Source: Aurelia coerulea (lineage: Eukaryota > Cnidaria > Scyphozoa > Semaeostomeae > Ulmaridae). Taken from it: a DNA stretch of 64,000 nt. Shown in pieces: positions 45,753 to 54,329 of the stretch. The DNA lies in the NCBI GenBank assembly GCA_039566865.1, contig CM076944.1, positions 16,886,501-16,950,500 on the forward strand. Reading direction: 5' to 3'. How positions within the stretch are numbered: the stretch's first letter is position 1; each line of letters starts with the position of its first letter. Under the pieces are notes generated by a model, which was not told the DNA's origin, did no database searches, and saw nothing but the letters and a program-made list of their open reading frames with translations. A program made the position numbers and the translations under genes.

Positions 45753-46982
45753 TACAAGTCTCTCGAAGTTTCTTTGCAGTAGAGCGAAAGCTTCTTGCGT
45801 GTTTGTTAGCAGATCTTGAAGGCCCCCGTCCATGTCTGTCCGGGGGCTGGAACGGTTTTTTTGAAATGTCTTCGTTCTTTCTTGATCGGTGGTGTTCCTG
45901 CTTGGTATGTGAGGTGGTCTTCGGGTGTTCTTCGGTTGGAGGATTTCAGCATAGGTGCGGGTCTGCGTGTCATGTTGTCTGCGTGGTTGTTCTTTAGGAG
46001 TCGCCGACTCATCGCCGTCTGTGGGTCGTTGCTGTTGTCCGCTAAACCTTAACGGGGGGGTAGCGTGTTTGCGGTTTCCTGCAGTTTGTTGTCTGTATGT
46101 AGGTGGTGGTGGTTGGTGTTGTTGTTGTTGTCGTTGTTGTTGTTGTCGTGGTGGTTGCAGTGATGGTTGTTGTTGTTGTTGCTGTTGTGGTTGATGTGGT
46201 TGTTGATGTTGTTGTTTTCTCTGTCCGTTGCTGATGTTCCACCGGAGTTTGCGGTGTTTCGCTCTTTTGGTCTTTTGTAGTTCCTGTTTCTTTTCTTGAC
46301 TGTAGTTGTTTATAACTAACTTTATTTCATTGTATTCATCAGCTGGTGTTGTTGCTTTTAGCGCTCGGTCTAGTGACTTGGCTTCTGTCTCGGCCTTCGC
46401 CATCGTTTCATTGCAGAAGTTGACTGTGTCAGTCATGAGTTCAAGTGAGAACTTCTCGACCTTTGCATACCACGAAGACAGGAATTGGTCGTCATGGTTA
46501 CCAATGGATGGTTCAATTTCAATCCTGAAGTTCCAGGGGATGATCCTGTCTCGAATGCAGGTGGTTAGGAAATCACGGTGTGATTCAAAGCGGGCAAACT
46601 TCTCGGTCTGGCGGCTGAGCTTGATTGCCTGCAGTTCCTTATCATCATTAAGTATATCGATAGTGGTTAAGATACTGGAGTTGCTTACCGATGAATCACC
46701 GTCCGGTGTGTCAGTGGTGCGGGCATTAGCCCCTCTAGGTACTGTGTCCAGTGTGCCAGTGTTGCGGGTGCTAGCCAATCTTGGGTCGGTATCCAGTCTG
46801 TCAGTGTTGAGGGCATTGGCCCCTCTTGGCTCGGTGTCAAGTGTGTCTGTGCTACGGGCGTCAGCCCCTCTTGGTTCGGTGTCCATTGTGCCAGTGTTGC
46901 GGCCGTTTGACCCTATGGCTTCGACTTCCGGTGTGTCAGTGTTGCGGGCGCCAGCCCCTCTTGCTCCACGTCTTCCAGTCAT
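45720..46982 (-). CDS. PLE E1 ORF1: putative structural/nucleic-acid-binding protein
   Basis: ATG at 46982 lies at the edge of the terminal repeat. About 420 residues. N-terminal: near-perfect 20-residue repeats (pattern GADARSTDTLDTEPR) spanning about 90 residues. Middle: a helical conserved-looking domain (RFESHRDFLTTCIRDRIIPW to RAKHRKLRW). Then a Gln/His/Pro-rich stretch. The C-terminus LQRNFERLVDLKMTQMDES has heptad spacing. I know no enzymatic motif. The C-terminal segment is conserved in E2 (48018-48126), so it belongs to the element. ORF1 ends 54 bp before the first listed codon of ORF2 but overlaps its open frame. Confidence 0.8.
   Translation of the reverse strand: MTGRRGARGAGARNTDTPEVEAIGSNGRNTGTMDTEPRGADARSTDTLDTEPRGANALNTDRLDTDPRLASTRNTGTLDTVPRGANARTTDTPDGDSSVSNSSILTTIDILNDDKELQAIKLSRQTEKFARFESHRDFLTTCIRDRIIPWNFRIEIEPSIGNHDDQFLSSWYAKVEKFSLELMTDTVNFCNETMAKAETEAKSLDRALKATTPADEYNEIKLVINNYSQEKKQELQKTKRAKHRKLRWNISNGQRKQQHQQPHQPQQQQQQQPSLQPPRQQQQRQQQQHQPPPPTYRQQTAGNRKHATPPLRFSGQQQRPTDGDESATPKEQPRRQHDTQTRTYAEILQPKNTRRPPHIPSRNTTDQERTKTFQKNRSSPRTDMDGGLQDLLTNTQEAFALLQRNFERLVDLKMTQMDES
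46703..46966 (-). repeat. 60-bp coding minisatellite in PLE ORF1
   Basis: Four to five tandem units of 60 bp, each encoding about 20 residues. The unit length is a multiple of three, so copy-number change keeps the frame. Confidence 0.8.
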
Positions 46983-46986
46983 AATA

Positions 46987-47080
46987 TAAGATGTACACAA
47001 AAATAGAGACGATTTGAAGTTCTTTAATTCTTTTATTTCATTCTTCTACTCTCGACGCGTTTCGACTCTGTGGTCGATAT
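46987..47080 (-). repeat. PLE E1 upstream terminal repeat, truncated
   Basis: Matches 43156-43258 from gatgtacacaaaaatagag to gactctgtggtc, then breaks into a TA tract before the CUGACGA half, so its hammerhead is incomplete. Confidence 0.8.
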
Positions 47081-47095
47081 ATATATATATATATA

Positions 47096-48005
47096 GTGTA
47101 TCACTGTAATATATATCACTATATATATATAGTGAACGATGAAGAAGAGGGACAACATCCTCAGAGAGCAGGCATCGAGTTGATTTTGCGCTTTTTTTCA
47201 TTTATTCAGCTATCTACTAACTAGTTTCGTCCACTAGGGCATCTTCAGAGCAACTGATTAAGTTAAAGTATTGACCTCTATTTATAGTAAAATGTATGTC
47301 CATATAAGGTTAATCAATTTACAAGTGTCATTTTGTCCTTATAAGGTAAAATGTTCTTGTCATATGCTGTTTCTGTTGTTAGCCTCGTTCTCATTGTTTT
47401 TCAGTTGAGTCGTTGTCGTTGTAGGGGTCGGATCTCGTGTCCTGGTGTTGTATTTTCGTGCTTTGTCTTTTGACGTCAGATCTTCTTTCATCGTTCTTCG
47501 AGCGTCACTTTTCCAATTTTGTTTACGGTGCTTCTTTGCCAGTGGCTGATTCCCTGAATCTTAACCCACCTCGGGTGTACTTTTACCCTGTTCATTCAGT
47601 TCGGTTCGGTTCTTTTCTTTGGCGTTGTTCGCAGTGCGATGTTGTCTTTTCGATGTGCTGTTGTTACGGGGTTCTGTTTCCTTCGACGTCAGTGTGTAGT
47701 TCGTAGTCAGATATTTTCCCTGTGTTATATTGTTGTTGTTGTTGTTGTTGTTGTTGTTATTGTTGCTTGACGTATGTAGTTATGTAGTTTGATTTCGCGT
47801 CAGGTTGATTTCGTTGTTTTCTGTATTGTTGCTGTTGCTGTTGCTATTGTTGTTGCTGTTGTTGTTGTTGTTGCTTGACGTATGTCGTTTGATTCCACGT
47901 CAGATTGTTGAGTTGCTGCTCGCGGTCGCGAGTTTGTTTGTGTTGTTGTCTTCGATCTGTTTCGTAGATTCTTTTATATATATATATCTTTTATATATAA
48001 TATAA
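47096..48005 (-). mobile_element. Fragment of a second PLE type: terminal repeat plus CAA-rich region
   Basis: 47130-47256 contains a terminal-repeat-like sequence with a hammerhead motif on the minus strand. 47700-47960 has duplicated (TTG)n tracts that read as poly-Gln on the minus strand with a shared flank (ttgcttgacgtatgt), resembling the Q-rich part of a PLE ORF1. The frame is broken. Plus-strand ORFs here are incidental. Confidence 0.5.
47207..47256 (-). ncRNA. Hammerhead-like motif, second PLE type
   Basis: On the minus strand: CUGAAGA, extra U, stem II GCCC/GGAC (one mismatch), GAAA, palindrome ACUAGU. Stem I pairs GCU with AGU next to the core, and CAGUU with AGCUG beyond a 4-nt bulge. 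The sequence just 3' of this repeat recurs, without the hammerhead, at 51349-51430. Confidence 0.55.
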
Positions 48006-48017
48006 TATCTAGATCTG

Positions 48018-48126
48018 TAGTAGATCAAGATCTGCTTACCACCACAATGCAAGCTTTCGAACTTTTGAAAAACAACTTCGAAAGACTCATAGACTTAAAG
48101 ATGACCCAGATGGACGAATAATTAAT
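48018..48126 (+). pseudogene. PLE E2 ORF1 remnant
   Basis: Encodes QDLL, then AFELLKNNFERLIDLKMTQMDE and a TAA. It aligns with the E1 ORF1 C-terminus. The rest of ORF1 is absent. The -1 frame is open from here into ORF2, as in E1. Confidence 0.75.
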
Positions 48127-48162
48127 TTAAGCAAAAATAAATTTACTGTAGATGTATTTAAA

Positions 48163-50370
48163 TTGTTAAGTAAAGGCCTCAACTTCTGCCCCCGCCCACC
48201 ACATTTTGATAAACACACATTAGAAAACGACTTAAAATCATTTTTTAGAAGAATAAGATTAAGAGCCTATTTTGGAATATCCAAGTATGAACCAACCATT
48301 TTACAATCACTCAAAGAAAGAAACACTTCATTTACGCCAAAAAACATAGATACAACTATCCAAACGTTTGAAATTGCAGTCAAAGAGGACATTAAAAACC
48401 ACGAAAAACGAAACTTACCACATGATAACCTGACAAAAAAGCAACGTGAAGCCCTCAAGACACTCACAGAAAGAGATGACTTAGTCATAACTAGAGCCGA
48501 TAAAGGTGGAGCAATAGTTATCTGGGGTATCGAAGAGTACCTCCTAGAGGCCAATAGCCAACTAAACAACACAGAATTTTACCAAGAACTCACAGTTGAC
48601 CCCTTTGAAGATTACCAGAAAATAATAATAAACTCACTTAACGAAATGCTTTCAAATAATATCATTGACAAAGAAACATCGGATATGCTAAAACCAACAA
48701 ATGTCAAACCTGCTCGCTTCTATTTACTTCCAAAAATACACAAAAAGAACAACCCTGGACGGCCAGTAATTTCCTCAGTTAACTGCCACACCACTAAATT
48801 ATCAAAATACGTTGATAATTTCATACAGCCCCTTGCTAAGAAAGTTAATTCCTATATACGAGATACAACAGACCTCATAAACAAAATAAAGCACATCAAA
48901 AGAATACCACATAACGCAATGCTAGTTACAATGGACGTCAGGTCCTTATACTCAAACATAAAGCACAACGACGGAATATCAGCCCTAAAAGAATGCCTTG
49001 ATAACAGAGTATCAAAAGAACCACCTACAGAAGTAATAGCAACTCTAATGAACCACATATTAACACTAAACAACTTCAACTTTAATGGAAGACATTTTCT
49101 CCAAATAAAAGGTTGTGCCATGGGCACTGTAGCAGCTCCATCATATGCCACCATTTATATGGGACATTTTGAAGAAACCCACATCTATCCAGAAATTAAC
49201 AATGATTGCCTCTTTTACGCCAGATACATTGACGACATTTTCCTTATATACACAGGTGGTGAAACAAAACTCGATGAATTTCTGACAAACCTTAATACGA
49301 AACATGATTCCATTAAATTTGACCACGAAAAATCAACACAATCAGTCGCATTTTTGGACACCTTAATATACATTGATGAAAACAGACAATTACAAACAAC
49401 GCTTTACACAAAACCTACAGATACCCACAACTATCTACATTTTAAATCTTCCCACCCTAAACATCTTAAAGAAAGCCTACCCTACTCCCAAGCCCTAAGA
49501 CTACGAAGGATCTGCTCTGATAATAACGAATTGAATAAACACAGTGACAAATTAAAACAACAATTCATAGCACGTGGCTACTCTCCAACTTTAGTTGATA
49601 ACCAGATAAAAAAAGCTATTGATATCCTAAGAAAAGATACCCTAAAATTAACAAATAACGAGAAATCTAATCGTATCCCCCTTGTAACAACATTCAACAA
49701 TACCCTACCCCCAATGGCCCAAATAATCCAGAAACGCTGGGACATTTTAAAACTAAAACCAAATTTAAAAGAAATTTTCCAAGAACCTGGTATGATAGCC
49801 TATCGTCGACCAAGGAACCTTAAAGAAATGATAGGAAGCAACAATATTTCGAATAACAAGGTTACCCGTACGAAACCAATTACAAAAACTGTTAAATTTT
49901 GCCAACCATGTAATATTAAAAACAGCCTATGCTGCAATCATCTCAAATCTACTAACTCATTCACGAGCTGAGTTTCAACTAATGTAACTAAAACAACCTA
50001 TAAAATCTACCACGAATCTAACTGCAAAAGCAGAAACGTCATATACCTATTAGAATGCACACTTTGCTCTAAACAATATGTCGGAAAATCTGAATGGCCC
50101 TTCAACTTTAGACTCAACAACTATAGGCACAGAATCAAATCAACAGACTATGATAAACTACTCCCTGTCGAACAACACTTTCGCTTATCAAACCACGACT
50201 TTGCCAGAGATGCTAAATTTACAATCATAGAAAAAATTGAAAAGAACGTATCGGATGAAATTACGTCGATACTAGAATCACATGAAGACAACTGGATATT
50301 ACGTCTTAGAACTCTCGCCCCAAATAGCCTAAACGGCAAGCTTAACCACCCAGAAAATATAAGACTATAG
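48163..50370 (+). pseudogene. PLE E2 ORF2: RT plus GIY-YIG with one nonsense codon
   Basis: RT motifs match E1: LNFCPRPP, ITRADKGGA, MDVRSLYSNI, CAMGTVAAPSYA and catalytic YIDDIFLIY. A TGA at 49969-49971 falls at the Cys-rich linker just before the nuclease, and the same frame continues with NVIYLLECTLCSKQYVGKSE through to a TAG at 50368-50370. The recognisable frame begins with TTG and has no ATG for over 150 codons. A single inactivating change makes it a young pseudogene. Confidence 0.9.
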
Positions 50371-50533
50371 ATCTTTAAACAGATGGACAGGCAACAGAAT
50401 TACGTTCATTTTTTTGTTATTACATTGTTCCCCTGTGACCTGTCACTTTCTTAATCATACATAATTTGAAACAACTAATTTAACGTCACATTTATAAAAA
50501 GAATTTATAAAACTGTTGTATTAGAAAGTATAA

Positions 50534-50582
50534 CTCATTCTCCTGATGATGACCACACGGTCGAAACTAGTTGGGAATTGAG
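50534..50582 (+). ncRNA. Hammerhead-like motif, PLE E2 3' region
   Basis: Best-formed example. Stem I CUCAUUCUC (50534-50542) pairs with GGGAA (50573-50577) and UGAG (50579-50582) across a one-base bulge. The core is CUGAUGA (50543-50549), then one extra U, stem II GACC/GGUC with loop ACAC, and GAAA (50563-50566). Stem III is the palindrome ACUAGU followed by U, so cleavage is predicted after 50572. Same orientation as E2. Confidence 0.7.
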
Positions 50583-50857
50583 AAAGAATTTATATATATT
50601 TATTCCTGCTCGTCTTTATTTTTGTTCATCTTTAATATAATATCTATATATATATATATAGAATCATTCGGCATAAGCTGACACGGTGAAATATATTTAT
50701 CATGAGTGGGCTACCACAATTCGAGAATTAAAATGTGCCCCTGCCTGGGATCGAAATGTGCCCCTGCCTGGTCTTCGTGTCAAAAGTTTCTCCAACATTC
50801 CACAGCGCCACTCAAGCGCAATGAAATGTTGGAGAAATCTGAAGACATTCAGATCCC

Positions 50858-50930
50858 TGGGTCTTACACCACGACAGAAGCCATTTTTTGTTTTTTCGTG
50901 TTTCGGCATTAAGCCTTCATCAGAGCCATG
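50858..50930 (-). ncRNA. Hammerhead-like motif, tandem unit 1
   Basis: On the minus strand: stem I GGCU pairs with AG(A)CC; core CUGAUGA (50917-50923), extra A, stem II GGC/GCC with loop UUAAU, GAAA (50901-50904). Stem III is ACAC with GUGU closing a ~28-nt loop. The triplet GUA precedes the predicted cut at 50865/50864. Confidence 0.6.
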
Positions 50931-51142
50931 CATACGTATATAGAATCATTCGGCATAAGCTGACACGGTGAAATATATTCATCATGAGTGGGCTACCACA
51001 ATTTGAGAATTAAAATGTGCCCCTATCTGGGATCGAAATGTGCCCCTGCCTGGTCTTTGTGTCAAAAGTTTCTCCAACATTCCACAGCGCCACTCAAGCG
51101 CAATGAAATGTTGGAGAAATCTGAAGACATTCAGATCCCTGG

Positions 51143-51220
51143 GTCTTACACCACGACAGAAGCCATTTTTTGTTTTTTGTTTTTGCGTGTTTCGGCATTA
51201 AGCCTTCATCAGAGCCATGC
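51143..51220 (-). ncRNA. Hammerhead-like motif, tandem unit 2
   Basis: Same elements as unit 1: CUGAUGA at 51206-51212 and GAAA at 51190-51193. The stem III loop is longer owing to an expanded T-rich run. The predicted cut is after the GUA at 51147-51149. Confidence 0.6.
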
Positions 51221-51342
51221 ATACGTATATAGAATCATTCGGCATAAGCTGACACGGTGAAATATATTTATCATGAGTGGGCTACCACAATTCGAGAATT
51301 AAAATGTGCCCCTATCTGGGATCGAACCCGGGGTCTTCATAT

Positions 51343-51440
51343 ATATATATAAAGCGAATGATGAGAAGAAGAGGGACAACATCCACAGAGAGCAGGCATC
51401 GAGTTGATCTTTTCCCTTTTTTATTCAGTTATATATATAT
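51343..51440 (-). repeat. Terminal-repeat fragment of the second PLE type, between TA tracts
   Basis: 51355-51430 is close to 47130-47200 (agaagagggacaacatcc, agagagcaggcatcgagttg). It lacks the hammerhead half. (TA)n tracts lie on both sides. Confidence 0.7.
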
Positions 51441-51456
51441 ATGTAGTCAAGAAAAA

Positions 51457-51505
51457 CACATTCGAGTAAACGTTTCGGCGTAAGCCTTCATCAGTAATAA
51501 CTTTC
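51457..51505 (-). ncRNA. Hammerhead-like motif, PLE F 3' region
   Basis: On the minus strand: CUGAUGA, extra A, stem II GGC/GCC with loop UUAC, GAAA, then the palindrome AACGUU. Stem I is weak. It lies 3' of the PLE F ORF in the same orientation. Confidence 0.5.
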
Positions 51506-51857
51506 CAAATTAGACGGAGAATACATATAGATCCTGAAATAACAATACAAAACAATAGCCTAAGCGGGATCCTGATTAATACAATAAGTCATAAAAGGTG
51601 TAAAATAGGGGTGTAGCCAAAGGCAGCAACAGGAAGATCAAAGAAAGCGCAGATTAAAGAGCTGCTAAAGTCGGCGGCGGTGTCTGTCTCGCGGAAGCCA
51701 GAAAAAGAAAACGTGTGTACTAACAAAACAAGCTATAGAAAGATCCAAGAGCGGATTGGCAGAAAAGAGATCCCTACAAAACAGCGTGTGTCCCTTATGA
51801 AAAGCTTAACGCAAAAATCAAAACAAAAAAACAACCAAAATGTAAACAAAAATCAAA

Positions 51858-52460
51858 TTATGTATCAACCTGCCTAGTTTTTAATCCCTTAGGGGCAAAG
51901 CAATCCAGCCGATATTGCCAGAAGCTTTCCCACATCCTATTTCCCCCCGTTAGCCTATCGATTATCTTTATACTAATATCCTTCAGAAACCCGTGGTGGC
52001 CTTCTCCAGTAAAATGCCTGAAGAATTCCGCTTGGGGTACTGAGGCCCCCGAATTAATCTTATGACTGCACGCCTTGTAATTGTTAAACCCAAGCCTAAA
52101 AGGCGTGCAGGTGCTACCAACATATTGCACACCACAAACAGTACATTCCAACAAATACACAACATTCGACGAGTGACAATTAAACGAATAGTTTATCCTA
52201 TATTCCCGGCTATCTATGTTTAAATGAAAATGTCCACTATTACTCATGACATTACACACTTGACAACGAGATTTACCACAACGAGAACATCCCTTCTTAT
52301 CAGTCCCCCCATTTCCCTCACTACTGAGCCTAGCCCTACCAAGTATATCCTTAAGGTTCTTACATCTCCTAAATGCTATTAAAGGTGGCTCAGGAAACAC
52401 CGCCCTATGCTCCTCCGAGTTTGTGAGCATAGAATTGAGTCTCCTGGCAACCTTCCCCAA
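51858..52460 (-). pseudogene. PLE F: Cys-rich linker and GIY-YIG nuclease, 5'-truncated
   Basis: A 200-residue frame starting past the RT: PPLIAFRRCKNLKDIL, a CxxC...CxxC linker (CSRCGKSRCQVC), and GIY-YIG motifs VVYLLECTVC and QYVGSTCTPFR, with WESFWQYR near the end. It resembles E1/E2 but is a different family. No RT catalytic core. The fragment is embedded between 282-bp repeat units. Confidence 0.8.
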
Positions 52461-52517
52461 ACTAATGAGTGCTGGATGGTACGTGGCAACAAGTGGAACC
52501 GCATCCTAATATATATA

Positions 52518-52843
52518 GAATCATTCGGCATCAGCTGACACGGTGAAATATATTTATCATGAGTGGGCCACCACAATTCGAGAATTAAAATGTGCCCCTG
52601 CCTGGGATCGAATGCTTCCCAGTCTTCGTGTCAAAAGTTTCTCCAACATTCCACTGCGCCACTCAAGCGCAATGAAATGTTGGAGAAATCTGAAGTCATT
52701 CAGATTCCTGGGTCTTACACCACGACAGAAGCCATTTTTTGTTTTTTCGTGTTTCGGCATTAAGCCTTCATCAGAGCCATGCATACGTATATAGAATCAT
52801 TCGGCATCAGCTGACACGGTGAAATATATTTATCATGAGTGGT
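52518..52843 (-). repeat. Second locus of the 282-bp hammerhead/tRNA-like repeat
   Basis: One full unit (52518-52793) and the start of another (52794-52843), same orientation as the array at 50661. The hammerhead lies at about 52710-52790. PLE F and a terminal-repeat fragment lie between the two loci, so the array may have been split by insertion. Confidence 0.7.
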
Positions 52844-52859
52844 TATATATATATATTAA

Positions 52860-53535
52860 ATATAGATATAGATATAGATAAATATAGATATATGTTAAAA
52901 CGAAAAAGATACAGTGCGCAAGTGTGATATATGTTAAAACGAAGGAGAAGGCGTAAACAAAAGACAACTCGTTTCTTTTGCGACTAGTTTCATCTGTTCA
53001 TGCAGACTCTTCGGGCTAAATGATTACTTTTACTGCAGCTCTTAATTTGTACAAAGTCCGTCTATTCATATGACGTAAGATTATTTCATTCCCCTTGATG
53101 TCAAATGTTAGTTTGTATCTAACTTTGCTTTTCTTTTTAATTGGTACATGAATTTGTGATTTGAGTTTAGTATTAATAGTCTCCTCATTAGGTTTGTTTG
53201 TTCTAGTTGCATTGCTGCTAATTCTAGAATTAGGTACATAATTACAAGAGAATTGTTCAGCCCTAAAATTGCTATTGCGAAGTTTAAGCTCGATTTTATA
53301 TATTTCTGTTCCGACTTTCTTCAATCTTGATTTCGTCCTGTCATGCAGGACTTCTTCAGGGCTGTGAAGAAGTCCTGCATGGCAGGACGAAATATTGGCA
53401 AAAAATAAATTAATCATATTTGCTGTTGTTTTTGGTCGTATTGCGGTGTTTCTGCCTTTAAATTTATATGTGTATTTTTCTCGCTTCTTTGCCTTTGAAA
53501 GTATTTTGAGTGGAATCCTCGTGTTCTTTTTCATA
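52860..53535 (-). mobile_element. Degraded element with two hammerhead-like motifs
   Basis: An ORF at 53016-53534 is probably not a gene: it runs through the inverted repeat at 53330-53393. On the minus strand 53331-53359 reads CUGAAGA, extra A, a perfect 6-bp stem II GUCCUG/CAGGAC, GAAA. At about 52978-53012 a mutated version (CCGAAGA, stem GUCUG/CAGAU, GAAA, palindrome ACUAGU, C) is seen. Flanked by TA-rich sequence. Likely another PLE-type terminal repeat. Confidence 0.5.
53331..53393. repeat. Hairpin formed by inverted copies of the hammerhead half-site
   Basis: The sequence atttcgtcctg...aggacttcttca is followed immediately by its inverted copy (tgaagaagtcct...caggacgaaat), so both strands carry CUGA...GAAA-like halves. 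Possibly a head-to-head duplication of a PLE terminal repeat. Confidence 0.6.
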
Positions 53536-53725
53536 TATATATAGATTTGTACTTTAAAGCTTTAAAGTTGGAATTTATGAGCTAACTACTTTTAGCTATC
53601 TTTTTATTGCAATCCAACGATAAAGAAATTGATGATGACTTTTATAATCGAAAGTATTTAAGTTAGCTCGTATACTTTTGGAGCTGACGCCGCATAGATA
53701 TATCAAAAGCAATAACAACGAAATA

Positions 53726-54026
53726 CCACAGGGACCCCAGGAAATTGAATAATGCCCTTCCCCAATGATAAATCCCCGTAGCCTCCTTTGTGATTGCGAA
53801 GCTATGACGTAATGCCTTTCATCAGAAATCGAAAGTGAGGCGAAAGGAGGGGCCACATGGCATTGTTTTTCAGTGCAGAATTGAAAAGAACTGACGTAAT
53901 GCAGCTGGATGCGCCTCGCTTTCGATTTCTGGGTAAAGGCATCACGTCATAGCTTCGCAATCGCAAATGAGTCTACGGGGCTTTATCATTTGGGGGGCGT
54001 TATTCAATTTCCTGGGGTCCCTGTGG
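53726..54026. mobile_element. ~300-bp MITE with ~110-bp inverted ends
   Basis: Ends read ccacagggaccccagg and its inverse. The arms share attgcgaagctatgacgt and cagaaatcgaaag. Non-coding. The target duplication is unclear. It lies in the presumed intron downstream of the MnSOD exon. Confidence 0.75.
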
Positions 54027-54121
54027 AGATACTTCACATAACTCTCGCGATGATCAGACTAGGGCGATACCACTCTGCCATTAATAAATTCACATTCATC
54101 ATACTTTGTTGGATTTACTAC

Positions 54122-54238
54122 CTTTAGGTTCTCCTCCTCCATTTGGACTAAGATTTGTCCAGAATATAGAGTGGTTGATGTGTCCACCACCATTGAATTT
54201 CAAAGCAGGCTGCAGCGATATAGCACCAGACACATTTC
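54122..54238 (-). CDS. SOD2: Exon of mitochondrial Mn superoxide dismutase
   Basis: The 117-bp exon encodes [20 protein letters not shown] and continues [13 protein letters not shown], an essentially invariant segment of eukaryotic mitochondrial MnSOD. MnSOD converts superoxide to hydrogen peroxide and oxygen in the mitochondrial matrix. The His of INHS is one of the metal ligands. The acceptor (ttttgccttgcag) and donor (AAAG/gtagta) are intact, and both boundaries are phase 1, as expected for an internal exon. No other SOD exon was found in the window: the remaining exons must lie beyond large TE-rich introns, or this is an isolated duplicate. Identity is firm; function of this locus is not proven. 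Confidence 0.88.
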
Positions 54239-54329
54239 CTGCAAGGCAAAACAAATTCACAGTTAACAGACAAGCATTATCCTTCATGAAACAACTTTCA
54301 TCTTGCACTGAGATTGAAGGGTTCTTTTT

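Larger units (their letters stand above)
43007..47080 (-). mobile_element. PLE E1: complete Penelope-like element with terminal repeats
   Basis: Order on the minus strand: terminal repeat (47080-46987, truncated in its hammerhead), ORF1, ORF2, 3' region, then two tandem copies of the same ~100-bp repeat (43258-43156 and 43110-43007) separated by a TA tract. Partial tandem duplication of a terminal repeat (pseudo-LTR) is characteristic of PLEs. Both ORFs are open, so this is the best candidate for a functional PLE in the window. Confidence 0.88.
48010..50600 (+). mobile_element. PLE E2: 5'-truncated relative of E1 in opposite orientation
   Basis: Begins within the last ~35 codons of ORF1, continues through ORF2 and a 3' region, and ends with a hammerhead motif and an AT tract. 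Same family as E1 but clearly diverged. Confidence 0.88.
50661..51342 (-). repeat. Tandem ~282-bp units carrying hammerhead and tRNA-like boxes
   Basis: Two full direct units start at 50661 and 50943, and a partial unit starts at 51232. On the minus strand each full unit has a hammerhead-like motif, then an A-box-like TGGCGCTGTGG (50800-50810 in unit 1) and a B-box-like site (50747-50757). The partial unit keeps a canonical B box GGGTT CGATCCC (51318-51329). Predicted cleavage sites in adjacent units lie 282 nt apart. No ORF. A candidate self-cleaving SINE or retrozyme. Confidence 0.7.

Noticed and set aside
45485..46989. Large plus-strand ORFs opposite PLE E1
   Set aside because: They are antisense shadows of ORF1 and ORF2; the Cys-rich and Val-rich composition comes from CAA/CAG repeats and the minisatellite.
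47437..48005. Plus-strand ORFs with Leu runs
   Set aside because: They arise from (TTG)n tracts that read as Gln on the minus strand, next to a minus-strand PLE terminal repeat.
50672..50700. Plus-strand CUGACACGGUGAAA in the 282-bp unit as a second hammerhead
   Set aside because: It lacks the GA of CUGANGA and any stem II, so only the minus-strand motif is accepted.
53016..53534. 172-codon ORF as a gene
   Set aside because: It runs through an inverted repeat and hammerhead-like terminal repeat, has no domain, and its composition follows the repeat.
54122..54238. MnSOD segment as a processed retrocopy
   Set aside because: Both exon edges carry consensus splice signals and intron-like sequence, so it is genomic exon sequence, not cDNA-derived.
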